The notes: generated by a model not told the origin, from the sequence alone. DNA of 64,000 bases from Cytophagales bacterium (GCA_030446715.1 JAUJMU010000002.1:401854-465853); one strand, 5' to 3'; shown: positions 9,703 through 19,590, counted from the first letter of the stretch. A program made the numbers and translations.

Positions 9703-10668
9703 TTAATCTCCGGTCCGGACGTAGGTAGTCGTACCGAATACAGTGGCCGCGCCATTGGCAGCACCGTCCCGCCACGTAAGGGTAAGTGTATTGGCACCCG
9801 CATTCCATGAACCGCCGGTAATGGTAAACGTACGCTGCGGATTAGGGCTGGGCAGGGTAAGCAAAGCGTTATTAAACAGGCTGAAGATACCACCGCACGC
9901 TTCCCGGATACCGATGGGCTGATTGCCGGCGGTATTGGGAAATGCAGGGTTGCCCTCATAAAAACCACCCGACAAGTCGGTGATGGTGTAAATATCCGGC
10001 AGGAAGTTGAGCCAGGTGTTGGCATCAAGCGTGATCACCTGACGGTTGATTTGCACCTCGTTGGTGTAGCTGGCAGGCTGGCCGTTGGGGCCGACCCGCA
10101 CACTGGCCGTGGCCGTATACCGGCCCGGCAAAACGGTGCTCTGGCAACCAATGAAGAAACGGCGACGGAAAGTACCTAATTGGTAAATGGTGTTTACGCC
10201 GGCATTGTTATTGGAAGCCGCCGAGTAGGTAACGCCATTGGAAGCCCTCACCTCAAAATTGACGTCAATGGCATTGGCGGCCAGAATGGAGTTGACATTG
10301 ACGTTGAGCAGGCGGGCCACCTCGGCCAGCCGGATCGTAACCGTGCCCGGAAATTCAGTGACGGTAGTATACACCCGGGCAGTGGCGGCAGCCGGGTTAG
10401 ACTCCACCGCGTTGATTGTCGCTACGCGGGTTACCTTCACCACAATGGCTTCGGCCCGCAGATTGCCACCGAAGTTATTGTAGTTCAGATCAAAGGCAAT
10501 CTCGGCATTAGCCTTGTTGGTACTGTCAAATACCTCCCGGCCCGGCTGTACGCTGATGGTCGGAATAATGCCGAGGGTGGTCTGGGGAAGCCTGATTTTC
10601 TCCTCTTCCCGGCAACCGGCAAAGTACAGGCTGCTGACTGCCAGCAGCGATATCAGATTTTTTTTCAT
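9703..10668 (-). CDS. Surface lipoprotein of a SusCD unit, unknown substrate
   Basis: 321 residues with a lipoprotein signal (MKKNLISLL...YFAGC, Cys19). After the Cys follow acidic residues and then beta-rich sequence (TTVTEFPGTVTIRLAEVARLLNV, RYTATASVRVGPNG, FTITGGSWNAGANTLTLTW) with no catalytic motif that I can see. It is the third gene of the unit susC 12315-15536, susD 10687-12291, this gene (18-bp gap), ending at the hairpin 9651-9680. By position it resembles the extra surface lipoproteins (SusE/F-like) found in many SusCD units, but the sequence does not let me assign it to that family. The two halves may be immunoglobulin-like domains. Confidence 0.8.
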   Translation of the reverse strand: MKKNLISLLAVSSLYFAGCREEEKIRLPQTTLGIIPTISVQPGREVFDSTNKANAEIAFDLNYNNFGGNLRAEAIVVKVTRVATINAVESNPAAATARVYTTVTEFPGTVTIRLAEVARLLNVNVNSILAANAIDVNFEVRASNGVTYSAASNNNAGVNTIYQLGTFRRRFFIGCQSTVLPGRYTATASVRVGPNGQPASYTNEVQINRQVITLDANTWLNFLPDIYTITDLSGGFYEGNPAFPNTAGNQPIGIREACGGIFSLFNNALLTLPSPNPQRTFTITGGSWNAGANTLTLTWRDGAANGAATVFGTTTYVRTGD

Positions 10669-10686
10669 TTTTGTCAGATCAGTTAA

Positions 10687-12291
10687 TTAGTTTACATCCC
10701 AGAAAATTCGATCCGTGTACACGTTTGCCTGCTCAGGCGCGTTGGGATTGGTGACAAGGTCCACTACCCGATAAGGGAACTTCAGCGGGAATGGATTGAC
10801 AGAAAGTGTATTGTCAGCGGCATTCGGCTGGTACAGTCTCGGATACCCCGTGCGGCGGTAATCAGTGTAGCTGTCTATGCCGAATCCGTAGCTGGCAATC
10901 CACTTCTGGGTAATGATGATTTCCAGTCTCCGCTCATTGGTGGCAGCCCGGTCATAGAGAGCCAGCACCTTGTTGGTATACTTGGTGATTTCGGCAGCCG
11001 GAATCTGCGGAACCGTCTGAACGGCACTCGGTGTGGCAGCCGCAATCTGGTTTACCTTGGCAAAAGCCGCGCGTACGCCATCCTGAAGGGCAGTTCTGGC
11101 ACCACCCGCAACCGGGGCACCAGTGGTCAGTGCCAGTTCCGCTTCAATGAATTTTCTGCTGAAGTAAGGCAGCAGTCGCTGAGCTACGTTACCAGGACCA
11201 GAAGTTCCGCGACCCGGACCACCAAGCCCGTCGTCGTACCGGCCACCGATGGGATACAGGCCGTGCAGCGTCTGGAGGTCAGTTACGTTGGCGTTACCAA
11301 TTCCAGGCTCTGTGCCAAACCGGCGGGTGATAAACCGGCCGATCTGCACGGCAGCGTTTGCTTCGGTTGTGGTATTGGCTTTCTGATTGTAAAAATAGTA
11401 AGGAATACGCGGATCAAGTGAATCCGGCACGGGAATCACCGGATTTACAGCCCGCATGGTATTATAGAACCACTCGCTGACGAAAGATTCACGGCTGCCA
11501 CCGGCGTATTCAGCAAGGAATGCCGGATTGCGGTTAGGTGGTTGGGTAGAAGTTCCGTAAGGCAGTTCGAAGTCTTCCCCGGTAGCGGCAAGCAGATCGC
11601 CTTCACTGATCAGGGCTGAAACCTGAGCCCTTACGTCGCGCTCCAGACGGATCTGATTGTACATTTTAAGCTTCAGGGTTTTGGCAAACCGACGCCATTT
11701 TCCCAGGTCACCGCCGTAAATGATGTCATCTGCGCCGGCTACCAGACCACCACCTCTTGCCAGATCGGCGATACCTTCATCAATCAGTTCGAAGAGAGAC
11801 TCATAAATTTCGCGGTCATTGTCAAACCGTGGAGCAATAATGGCGTTCCCCTGCAGGGCTTCACTGTAAGGTATATTCCCCCACAGGTCTACCATGATGC
11901 TGAAGGTATACGCCTTCATGATCTTGGCTATCCCAACGTACTGGAAATCACCGGCAGCAGTTCCCTTGCGGATGATAATCTCCAGATTATTCAGTCCGTT
12001 GGCATAGAGGCCAAACCAAACGTTGTTCACGTAGTCACCGGTGATGTTGTATTGATCCACCCGGAAACTGACTATCTGATGCACAAAGGTAGAGGCGGCA
12101 TTACTCAAACCTCCGGTTACCGTACCGAGGTTATAGCCGATGGCTACCTGGGCAGCGGGCAAAATCTGACTCACCGGTACATCTATCGGGTTGTTGGGAT
12201 CAGTATTGATATCAAGCCCGTCTTTGCAACTGCCCAGAATCAGAAAGGACAGCAAGGCCACGTATAATCTGATGTTTCGAAGCATTTTCAT
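10687..12291 (-). CDS. SusD-like surface lipoprotein
   Basis: 534 residues from the ATG at 12291 (an ATG at 12300 is also possible; the later one gives a normal lipoprotein signal, MKMLRNIRL...LGSC with Cys22). The mature start KDGLDINTDPNNP, then ILPAAQ, MVDLWGNIPYSEAL, DDIIYGGDLGKWRRFAKTLKLKMYNQ and the C-terminal DSYTDYRRTGYPRLY are SusD-like_2 signatures. It follows susC 12315-15536 after about 20 bp and precedes the lipoprotein gene at 9703. Confidence 0.92.
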   Translation of the reverse strand: MKMLRNIRLYVALLSFLILGSCKDGLDINTDPNNPIDVPVSQILPAAQVAIGYNLGTVTGGLSNAASTFVHQIVSFRVDQYNITGDYVNNVWFGLYANGLNNLEIIIRKGTAAGDFQYVGIAKIMKAYTFSIMVDLWGNIPYSEALQGNAIIAPRFDNDREIYESLFELIDEGIADLARGGGLVAGADDIIYGGDLGKWRRFAKTLKLKMYNQIRLERDVRAQVSALISEGDLLAATGEDFELPYGTSTQPPNRNPAFLAEYAGGSRESFVSEWFYNTMRAVNPVIPVPDSLDPRIPYYFYNQKANTTTEANAAVQIGRFITRRFGTEPGIGNANVTDLQTLHGLYPIGGRYDDGLGGPGRGTSGPGNVAQRLLPYFSRKFIEAELALTTGAPVAGGARTALQDGVRAAFAKVNQIAAATPSAVQTVPQIPAAEITKYTNKVLALYDRAATNERRLEIIITQKWIASYGFGIDSYTDYRRTGYPRLYQPNAADNTLSVNPFPLKFPYRVVDLVTNPNAPEQANVYTDRIFWDVN

Positions 12292-12314
12292 ATTAAACAT
12301 GAATCGGAAATAAA

Positions 12315-15300
12315 TTAGAAGGAAATCAAAAGGTTCACACCATATCTGCGGGAAGTAGGTGCATTGGTAAACTCAAAGCCCTGAATATTGCCAGCCCCGA
12401 AGGTGCTGGTCTCAGGGTCAAAGCGGGTGCCTTTCGGAATGTGCGGGGTGTACAGGAAAAGATTACGGCCGGAAAACTGAATCCGGGCGGTTCTTATCGG
12501 GGTGCGGCCCAGCCAGTTGGCCGGCAGATTGTATCCAATGGTAACTTCGCGCAATCTCAGCCAGGTAGCGTCAAACACAGTAAACTCTTCAGAATTGATA
12601 GCACCGAAATAGTAGTTGTTTACTGTGATCTGGGTGGTGTTGGGAATGGTATTTCCATCACCGTCCCGGAGAGGCTCCAGTGTGGTGGTATTGCCCAGCA
12701 CTCCGTCAATGATCACCAGCTTATCCCGGTCTTCGGTATCAGTAGTGGTTCCGCGGAACAGCATGTTCTGCACGGTAGTGGAGTAAATATCGCCGCCATA
12801 TTTGTAATCAAGGAGCGCAGAGAGGGTAAGGCCTTTGAAGCTGAAGGTATTGGTTACACCAAGCAGCCACTGCGGATTGGGATCACCGAGCATCTTCCGG
12901 TTGATGTTATCATTGAAGGGATAGCCGGTGGCGGCATTAATCAGCAGTTTGCCGCTCTCCGGGTCACGGGCCATGCCTGGCCCGTAGATCACACCGTAAG
13001 GCAAACCCGGACGGTGTACTGCCTGGGCACTGCCAAAGTTGGCACCAATGATGATCTGCTCCACACCCTCGGTCAGCGACTGTATGATGTTGCGGTTGCG
13101 GGTAAATACCGATAAAATATTCCAGGAGAAATCACCCGCTTTTACCGGAGTCAGGTCCAGCGATGCTTCCACACCACGGTTGGTCACCTCTCCGAAGTTA
13201 GTGAATTTGGAAGTATAACCCGTTGCCGCCGGCACGGTCACAAAACCAAGCTGGTTGACGGTGCTGCGGTTGTAGTAGGCAAAATCAAGACCTATCCGGT
13301 CGTTGAGGAATCTTAATTCAGTACCCAGTTCGTATTCTGAAGTAAACTCCGGTTTCAGGTTCGGATCAGCAATGGTGGTGCTGATCAGGGCACCCGGCTG
13401 GTTGATAAACGGGAACTGTACACCCAGACCCTGACCTACGTTGCCAAAACCTGGATTCACGTTATAGGTTGGAATGAGGTTATAGGGTCCGGGGGCATTG
13501 CCCACTCTTGCCCAGCTGGCCCGGATCTTTCCAAGGTTCAGCACGTCAGGTGAGATGTTGAAGGCGTCGCTGAATACAAAGGAAGCACCAACGGAAGGAT
13601 AGAAGAAACTGTTGCCACCCTTTGGCAGGGTTGACGCCCAGTCGTTGCGGGCAGTCAGGGTCAGGTACAGGTAGTTGTTGAAACCCAGTTGCACATCGCC
13701 GAAAATACCCATGATCCGCTGTCTGGAGTAAGTGCTCTGAACAGAACGGACGTTCTTGGTATTATTCAGGTTATCAATGCCAAAAGCAATAATTTCTGTT
13801 CCTTCCACTACATTCCGGTCACTGGTCCGCTGGTTGTAGTTCTGACCAACGGTAGCCCGGATGTCAAACTTATCACTGAATTTATGGGTAGCCGTGGCAA
13901 TCAGGTTTGATTCAATTTCCTGCCACCAGAAGTAGTCTTCCAGTATGCCGCCCTGTCCGCTGCCGACAGCAGATACGGAGCCCGGGCGGATGGTAGTCCG
14001 GCGGCGGTCATTGTAGGTGTTGATACCTACCTTGTAATTGAAATCCAGCCAATCAAAAGCGTTGTAGCCCAGACCCACGTACCCGTTCAGCCGGTCCACA
14101 TTGTTGGTATACAGGTTGTTTGCAGTTGACCAGATCGGATTATCAATCTGACCGGTCAGCCAGCCAGCCAGTGAACCATTGGTTACCGGGTTAGTGTTTG
14201 GCCAGCCCTGAAGATCAAAGTTTCTGGGCAGCCACAGGGTACGGCCGAAGGCAGAAGCGGAACCAACGGCGTTGTTGGCACCAAGGATCGGACCTATCTG
14301 ATTGGTATTGGTATAGGTCAGGTTACCGTTGGCAGACAAGCGGTTAGAAAGGCTGGTATTGCCACCCACGGAAATGGAAGTACGGTCAAAGGAGGTATTG
14401 GGGATCATTCCTTCCTGATCCGTTCGGGAGACTACCGAATTGATGGATGACTTTTCGTTGCCTCCGGTGATGGTGATGGCATTTTCCCACAGGTGGCCGG
14501 TCTGAAAGAAGCTTTTCACATTGTCCGGATAAGCCTGATATGGCACCCTCACCCCTTGTAGTTCGGGGAATACAGTGGTGTACTGGGAACCCCAGTAAGG
14601 ATGCGGAATGGAGGAAAACTGTCCGCCGAAAGCCGGACCCCACGAGCCGTTGGCGGCGCTGTAGTGAAAATTGGCCCCGGCTCCGTACGTGTTCTGCAGA
14701 TCGGGCAGGTTGGCAATTCTTTCCAGAGAATAACCGGAGGAAAAGGATAATCCCAGTCCTTTTCTAGCCTTGGTACTGCCCGACTTGGTCGTGATCAAAA
14801 TCACACCATTGGCTGCCCGGGTGCCATAAAGAGCAGCGGCGGCTGCCCCTTTCAGGATAGTATAGGATTCAATGTTGTTTGGATCAATATCCACACCCCG
14901 GTTGGAGAAGCCTGAACCACCCACCAGACTTGACTGTGTTGCCGAGGTGTTGAAGGAGTTGTCGAACGGAATACCGTCTACTACCAGCAGGGGTTGGTTC
15001 TGTCCGGTAAGGGAAGAATTGCCCCGGATGGTAATCCGGCTGGAGCTACCTGGTGCGCCGCTGGAGCCGATTACATTCACCCCAGCCACCTTGCCCTGAA
15101 TGGCCCGCAAAGGATCAGGTTCGGAGATTTGGGTTACCCGGTCAGCCCCAACTTCGCCGACTGAATAGCCAAGAGCTTTTCTCTCGCGCTGAATACCGAA
15201 AGGGGCTGCTACAACCACCTCACTGAGTGCCTTCACATCGGACACCATGCGGATGTCAATGGAACTCTGGTTGCCAACTGCCACTTCCTGCGTCACAAGG

Positions 15301-15536
15301 CCGATAAAACTGTACACCAGCGTAGCATTTTCGGGCACCGCCAGGCTGTAACGCCCGGTGCCGTCGGTGGTGGCTCCCGTAGTGGTTCCTTTTACCAATA
15401 CGTTCACTCCCGGAATGGCGGAGCCATCTTCGGCGGACGTAACCCTGCCGGTCACGGTTCTGTCCTGGGCGTGCAGGGTAAGGTTTACCCCGATGATTAG
15501 CCCCAAAACAGTTAATAATTGTAAAATCCTCTTCAT
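12315..15536 (-). CDS. SusC/RagA TonB-dependent outer-membrane transporter
   Basis: 1073 residues: signal peptide ending LHAQ (about residue 24), beta-sandwich domain with GVNVLVKGTTTGATTDGTG, plug with VVVAAPFG, ITIRGNSSLTG, LLVVDGIPFDN and ILKGAAAAALYGTRAANG, then barrel ending NLLISF. First gene of a three-gene unit with susD 10687-12291 and the lipoprotein 9703-10668. Its signal peptide start (MKRILQLL) is nearly the same as that of the susC at 870-4057 (MKRILQLF), which suggests that the tandem units arose by old duplication. Substrate unknown. Confidence 0.95.
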   Translation of the reverse strand: MKRILQLLTVLGLIIGVNLTLHAQDRTVTGRVTSAEDGSAIPGVNVLVKGTTTGATTDGTGRYSLAVPENATLVYSFIGLVTQEVAVGNQSSIDIRMVSDVKALSEVVVAAPFGIQRERKALGYSVGEVGADRVTQISEPDPLRAIQGKVAGVNVIGSSGAPGSSSRITIRGNSSLTGQNQPLLVVDGIPFDNSFNTSATQSSLVGGSGFSNRGVDIDPNNIESYTILKGAAAAALYGTRAANGVILITTKSGSTKARKGLGLSFSSGYSLERIANLPDLQNTYGAGANFHYSAANGSWGPAFGGQFSSIPHPYWGSQYTTVFPELQGVRVPYQAYPDNVKSFFQTGHLWENAITITGGNEKSSINSVVSRTDQEGMIPNTSFDRTSISVGGNTSLSNRLSANGNLTYTNTNQIGPILGANNAVGSASAFGRTLWLPRNFDLQGWPNTNPVTNGSLAGWLTGQIDNPIWSTANNLYTNNVDRLNGYVGLGYNAFDWLDFNYKVGINTYNDRRRTTIRPGSVSAVGSGQGGILEDYFWWQEIESNLIATATHKFSDKFDIRATVGQNYNQRTSDRNVVEGTEIIAFGIDNLNNTKNVRSVQSTYSRQRIMGIFGDVQLGFNNYLYLTLTARNDWASTLPKGGNSFFYPSVGASFVFSDAFNISPDVLNLGKIRASWARVGNAPGPYNLIPTYNVNPGFGNVGQGLGVQFPFINQPGALISTTIADPNLKPEFTSEYELGTELRFLNDRIGLDFAYYNRSTVNQLGFVTVPAATGYTSKFTNFGEVTNRGVEASLDLTPVKAGDFSWNILSVFTRNRNIIQSLTEGVEQIIIGANFGSAQAVHRPGLPYGVIYGPGMARDPESGKLLINAATGYPFNDNINRKMLGDPNPQWLLGVTNTFSFKGLTLSALLDYKYGGDIYSTTVQNMLFRGTTTDTEDRDKLVIIDGVLGNTTTLEPLRDGDGNTIPNTTQITVNNYYFGAINSEEFTVFDATWLRLREVTIGYNLPANWLGRTPIRTARIQFSGRNLFLYTPHIPKGTRFDPETSTFGAGNIQGFEFTNAPTSRRYGVNLLISF

Positions 15537-15579
15537 ACAATACGGGCTGTTGTTAAGTTTGGTTTTAAGTAAGAACTAA

Positions 15580-15610
15580 CAAATCTACGCCCTGCGGAGA
15601 GTTGCACCAA
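15580..15610 (-). promoter_or_regulatory. Bacteroidota-type promoter of the susC at 12315-15536
   Basis: On the minus strand TTG (15608-15610, within TTTGG) is 20 bp from TAGATTTG (15580-15587), an exact consensus, 43 bp before the ATG. Confidence 0.65.
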
Positions 15611-15830
15611 ACCACCTGATGAAAAAAATATCAGGTTTTGTGCACTTTGCCTTATAAAATTTGCCGGCAAGGTAAATTCACAAAGTAATCTGAATACAGA
15701 TGGCACCAAAAGGGAAAAAACAGCTCCCGGTTTAGTCATTTTAGCCGAAGGCAGACAAAGCTGAAGTGTCCCTGAATTTCAGGTACCCTGCCAGGCAGAA
15801 AGAATCAGACAGTAAGCAGAAAAAAGGCGG

Positions 15831-15873
15831 TTACATCCGGGCCTATCTCTATGCCCGGATGTAATTTTTTTGG
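15831..15873 (+). terminator. Strong terminator with no gene in front of it
   Basis: A perfect 12-bp stem (15831-15842 with 15853-15864) and a run of seven T. It lies on the plus strand between the divergent susC promoter and the lipoprotein gene at 15957, so it would end a transcript that starts in 15611-15830. No ORF of note lies there. It could end a small RNA or attenuate the lipoprotein gene. Confidence 0.6.
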
Positions 15874-15956
15874 ATTTTTATTTCTCTCTGACCGTAAATA
15901 TCAATACATTGCCCTGACAGTCCAACGTTGGGATTTGTTTAAACCATTCAATCCGC

Positions 15957-16418
15957 ATGAAAAAGAATTTTCTGCTCCTTGCCTTATTTTTTGCCTTCTC
16001 CCTGGTACTGTCTTCCTGTAAAAAGGACGATGATCCCGCTCCTCCTCCGGTAGTAGGCAGGTGGACTGCTGACCGGATTGTGTTGAGCGGATTATCGGGC
16101 GATTTTCAAGTTTACAACAACAGTTTTGAACCTGCGTTTCTTGGTTTCACCTCCACCCTGAATCTAAGCGCGGATAAAAAATTCACCTACCGCAACAGCA
16201 CTGGTGCTACAATAACTTCCGGCAATGGCACCTGGGAATACAGCGGAACCACCCTTACCCTTAACTACGAAGATGACACCGAAACACTTACTTATGACCA
16301 GGCAAAGCAGGAGTTAGCCAGCCCGGCAGAGGCGGTAACACTCACATTACCTCATCCTACTACTGAGGTCAATACCCGGGTAAATGGTCAGTTTCAACTT
16401 TTTTACGCCAAGCAATAA
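15957..16418 (+). CDS. Small lipocalin-like lipoprotein
   Basis: 153 residues. Lipoprotein signal with Cys21 (LVLSSC) followed by KKDDDPAPPP, then VVGRWTADRIVL, a STLNLSADKKFTYRNS hairpin and NGTWEYSGTTLTLNYEDD. The order GxW...F..NG.W...GN/T.L.L is the pattern of the lipocalin-like lipoproteins common in Bacteroidota. No known ligand. It stands alone on the plus strand and has its own terminator at 16431-16474. Envelope location is inferred from the signal. Confidence 0.85.
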   Translation: MKKNFLLLALFFAFSLVLSSCKKDDDPAPPPVVGRWTADRIVLSGLSGDFQVYNNSFEPAFLGFTSTLNLSADKKFTYRNSTGATITSGNGTWEYSGTTLTLNYEDDTETLTYDQAKQELASPAEAVTLTLPHPTTEVNTRVNGQFQLFYAKQ

Positions 16419-16430
16419 CTTTCTGGCACC

Positions 16431-16474
16431 AATCAAAAAGCGTGTTCCCTGCCGGATACACGCTTTTTGATTTT
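16431..16474 (+). terminator. Terminator of the lipoprotein gene
   Basis: Arms 16431-16445 and 16458-16472 pair perfectly over 15 bp around a 12-nt loop, starting 12 bp after the stop codon. Confidence 0.8.
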
Positions 16475-16684
16475 CCTGTCCATACTCAATAAAAAACCCA
16501 AGTATTCTTGCTCTTTCCACTCACGGCTGAAGCATGCCTTCGTTGCTGATATACGGGCAGTTATTAATGCCTGACTAACTGCCTAGCAGTCTTGATCAGA
16601 TGGCCATATAAAACCTGACTCCTTTTGCTCAGTTCTTAAAACGGCCATAGATGGCATTGACCCCGGCACCGCACTTCATGGGCA

Positions 16685-16982
16685 TTCCCCGATAGCGCGA
16701 AGCTGTGCTTCGTGCTTTGCATTCTACCCGCCTCCGGCGGCTTTACAAAGCTGCGGCAATACCACCTCTGATTGAGGCATCCGCCTGAACCATGTCTTTA
16801 CCCGGCTCGTCTTTTATCCATCCCGCCTCCGGCGGCTTTACCAGCCTGCGGCAAACTACAGGCGCAGAAAAACTGTATGTTCACAAACCGGAGGCTTGAA
16901 AACAAGAAGCACGAAGCAGTGCTTTGCGCTATCAGGTCCAGGCGGACGCCTGAACCAGCGGGAGCTTTGCGCTATCGGGGAA
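16685..16982. repeat. Gene-free region with direct and inverted repeats
   Basis: The region 16475-17082 has no convincing gene. A 33-nt sequence at 16727-16759 recurs at 16822-16854 with three differences (both start CCCGCCTCCGGCGGCTTTAC). A 14-nt sequence at 16685-16698 (TTCCCCGATAGCGC) recurs inverted at 16969-16982. A hairpin pairs 17022-17032 with 17059-17069. The mixture looks like stacked copies of short intergenic repeats. Confidence 0.6.
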
Positions 16983-17082
16983 CAAGGAAGGATGAATGTC
17001 GAATATCGAACAAGAAATGTCGAATGTTGAAGCAGTAATACTGAAGTAGCGTAATTTCCTTCAACATTCATCATTCCCTAGC

Positions 17083-19467
17083 CTACAGCTTCACAATCTT
17101 CTTCCGCACGGTCATCTCGCCGATGGTAAATTCCACGAAGTAAACACCTCCCGGTAAAGGGCTCAGATCCATCACTTTCTGGAAGGATTCTCCGGCTTTG
17201 ACATCCCGTTCCCGGTGAACCAGCCGCCCGGCAGCCGTATGAACGGCAATGTCCACGCTGCCAGTCAGGTTGTTGGCCAGATCAAGTACAAACCTGCCAC
17301 TGCCGGGGTTCGGGTAAATGCTCAGCTGACGGCTCAGCACCTCGGGAGAAAGCGCAGTCGGGTTGCGCACATACACCGTGATCCGGGCCGAGGCGTTGCA
17401 GAGGTCTCCCCCACCGGTTACGGTATAGGTGGTGGTTTGCGTCGGCTGGGCGGTCACCTGCGGCCCGAGCGTGGCGTTCAGGTCATTGGCGGGAGACTGC
17501 CAGGTGAAGATACTGGCCCCGCGGGCATTCAGGGTCACGCTCTGACCGGCATCCACAAATACTGAGGAAGTAGCCACCTGCACCGATGATTTCATGCCCA
17601 CCACCGGGAAAATGGCGTGCGCCACATTCTGTCCGCGGTTGATGGTGTACCTTTCCCAGCGTCCATCGGAATTCTGCTCCCAGGCAGTGCCCAGCGTCCA
17701 TTCTCCGTCGCGGGTCGTCACGATGGCTACGGTGTCGCCCTCGTATTTCAACTCAATCCCGACGTGAAAACCAAGCCCGTTGGTGGGCACGTTGCGGTCA
17801 AAAGTAACCTCAGTCGGGCGGTTATTGGCCACATCCTGCAAGATGGTGCGCAGCGGGATTTCCTTCCGTTCCAGCACCGGAGCAGGAGCGCCCTGGAAGC
17901 CCCGGGCTCCCCATACCAGCACTGTCACCGTAGACTCGGTGGCGGCACCGTTGGCGGCGTAGGCGTAGCCGAACCGGATGGAAGCCCCGCTTAAGTTGGT
18001 ATAGCCCAGTTGGTTCTGAAAAAATTCTGATTTGGCAAGGTGCCTCAGACTGTTCTGACCGGAGGAGTAACCCCGCTCCGGTGAATTTAACCGCAATACC
18101 GAAGGCGTACCATTGAAGTTGGACAGGGAGGAGCACAAGCCGGCATCCACTACTTCGATGTATTCGCGCCGCACCAGCGGTGCAGAAGCCCCGACGCGGT
18201 TGGTAGCGACCAGGGTAACTGTAAACTTACCGGGGTTTTCGTAAACGACTTCCGGATTCTGGGCATTGGAAGTATTGGGTACACCACCTTCGAAAGTCCA
18301 TTGCCATCCGGTCGGGAAGTTGGTGGAAAGATCGGTGAACCGCACGGTAGCCCCTCTGAGCACCACCCGGCGGTCGGCCCGGAAGTCCGGATTGGGTACG
18401 GTTGCCACCTGGGTGCCGCACACCCCGGAGTTGACCAGTTCGCGGCGGCGGGGGCTGATTTCCATCACGGCCCGCATGCGGTTTTTCTGGCAGATGGTAA
18501 AAATATTCATGCACCGGTCATCGGAGTAGTCCATGTAGTTCTGCACCATGTTTACGCTTCCGCACGAAATCCGTCCTGTCGGGCAGCCGCGGCTTTCTGA
18601 TTCCTGCGGTGGCGTATCGCCGCAGAAGTCATCGGCGCTGCACGGACCGTCGCCCCAGATGTGGCGCAGGCCCAGCCAGTGCCCGGTTTCGTGGGTAAGG
18701 GTACGGCCCTGGTTGTAGGGTGCCTGCAAAATGGGAAAGTTCCCTTTGGCGGCAGAGCCAAAGCTGGTGTACCGGACGACCACACCGTCGGTGTTGGCGG
18801 AACCGGCATTGGTCGGCAATCCCGGCAAACTTGAATTGTCCGGAAACTGGGCGTAGCCCACCAGTCGTTCGTCCCCGGCCGTAAAGTCAAGCACCCAGAT
18901 GTTGTAGTAGCGGTTGGGGTCCCAGACGGTGGTTGGCTTGAGTTCCCCTTCGATCTGGTCGCGGGTCCAGGAGGCACGGTTGCCCCTCACCCGCCGGATT
19001 CCCCTTTCGGCCATGGTCTGCCCCTGCGGGTCAAGGGCCGACAGGCAGAACTCAACTTCGATATCCGCCCCGACCGGGTTGTCGTTGAAGCCCGGCGTAC
19101 CGGGCCGGCGGCGGAAATCTTCGTTGAGCACTTCCAGTTGTGACTGTACCTGGGCAACACTCAGGTTCCGGCCGGATCCGACCGGTTCGCCGTTGTGCAC
19201 CACATGCACCACCACTGGAATCGTAATCACAGTAGCGGTCGTACGTCCGGAACGTTTGCGCAGTTCGATTTCCACCATCCGCTCCTGAATGCTCTTCTCC
19301 AGCTCCGTCAGGCTGCCCGATTGCGGGTAGAGCATGCGCCGGATGCTGTCCTGCTCCATGGTGGCGCACTTGTCAACTGTTTTTACGGACTGACCGGCGA
19401 CCGGGAAGATACCTCCCGCCGCAGTAGCCAGTACCAGCATTTTTATGTAGTGTAATACTCTTTTCAT
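17083..19467 (-). CDS. Secreted M43 (pappalysin-like) zinc metalloprotease with PKD and T9SS sorting domains
   Basis: 794 residues from the ATG at 19467, which gives a proper signal peptide (MKRVLHYIKMLVL...VAG); an upstream ATG at 19500 is less likely. The catalytic motif HETGHWLGLRH (from residue 259, HExxHxxGxxH) and the Met-turn NYMDYSDDRCM mark an M43 metzincin. A PKD domain follows (about 365-450, GWQWTFEGGVPNTS and NPGKFTVTLVATN). The C-terminal 75 residues (YPNPGSGRF ... LPGGVYFVEF ... RKKIVKL) are a type A T9SS sorting domain, so the protein is exported by T9SS and fixed to the surface or released. It is the last gene of the unit starting at susC 25416, which suggests that this unit handles peptides or proteins; that link is inferred. 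Confidence 0.93.
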   Translation of the reverse strand: MKRVLHYIKMLVLATAAGGIFPVAGQSVKTVDKCATMEQDSIRRMLYPQSGSLTELEKSIQERMVEIELRKRSGRTTATVITIPVVVHVVHNGEPVGSGRNLSVAQVQSQLEVLNEDFRRRPGTPGFNDNPVGADIEVEFCLSALDPQGQTMAERGIRRVRGNRASWTRDQIEGELKPTTVWDPNRYYNIWVLDFTAGDERLVGYAQFPDNSSLPGLPTNAGSANTDGVVVRYTSFGSAAKGNFPILQAPYNQGRTLTHETGHWLGLRHIWGDGPCSADDFCGDTPPQESESRGCPTGRISCGSVNMVQNYMDYSDDRCMNIFTICQKNRMRAVMEISPRRRELVNSGVCGTQVATVPNPDFRADRRVVLRGATVRFTDLSTNFPTGWQWTFEGGVPNTSNAQNPEVVYENPGKFTVTLVATNRVGASAPLVRREYIEVVDAGLCSSLSNFNGTPSVLRLNSPERGYSSGQNSLRHLAKSEFFQNQLGYTNLSGASIRFGYAYAANGAATESTVTVLVWGARGFQGAPAPVLERKEIPLRTILQDVANNRPTEVTFDRNVPTNGLGFHVGIELKYEGDTVAIVTTRDGEWTLGTAWEQNSDGRWERYTINRGQNVAHAIFPVVGMKSSVQVATSSVFVDAGQSVTLNARGASIFTWQSPANDLNATLGPQVTAQPTQTTTYTVTGGGDLCNASARITVYVRNPTALSPEVLSRQLSIYPNPGSGRFVLDLANNLTGSVDIAVHTAAGRLVHRERDVKAGESFQKVMDLSPLPGGVYFVEFTIGEMTVRKKIVKL

Positions 19468-19590
19468 GATTAAGTCTCCTCTGGAATCGGGGATGGGCAA
19501 GGCACTAAAAAGACAACCACCGGGCGCAGCAGGTTATCACTCTTTGGTCTTGCTTTGGTCTTGCATCTCCTGTCTTACATCTTGAATCTA

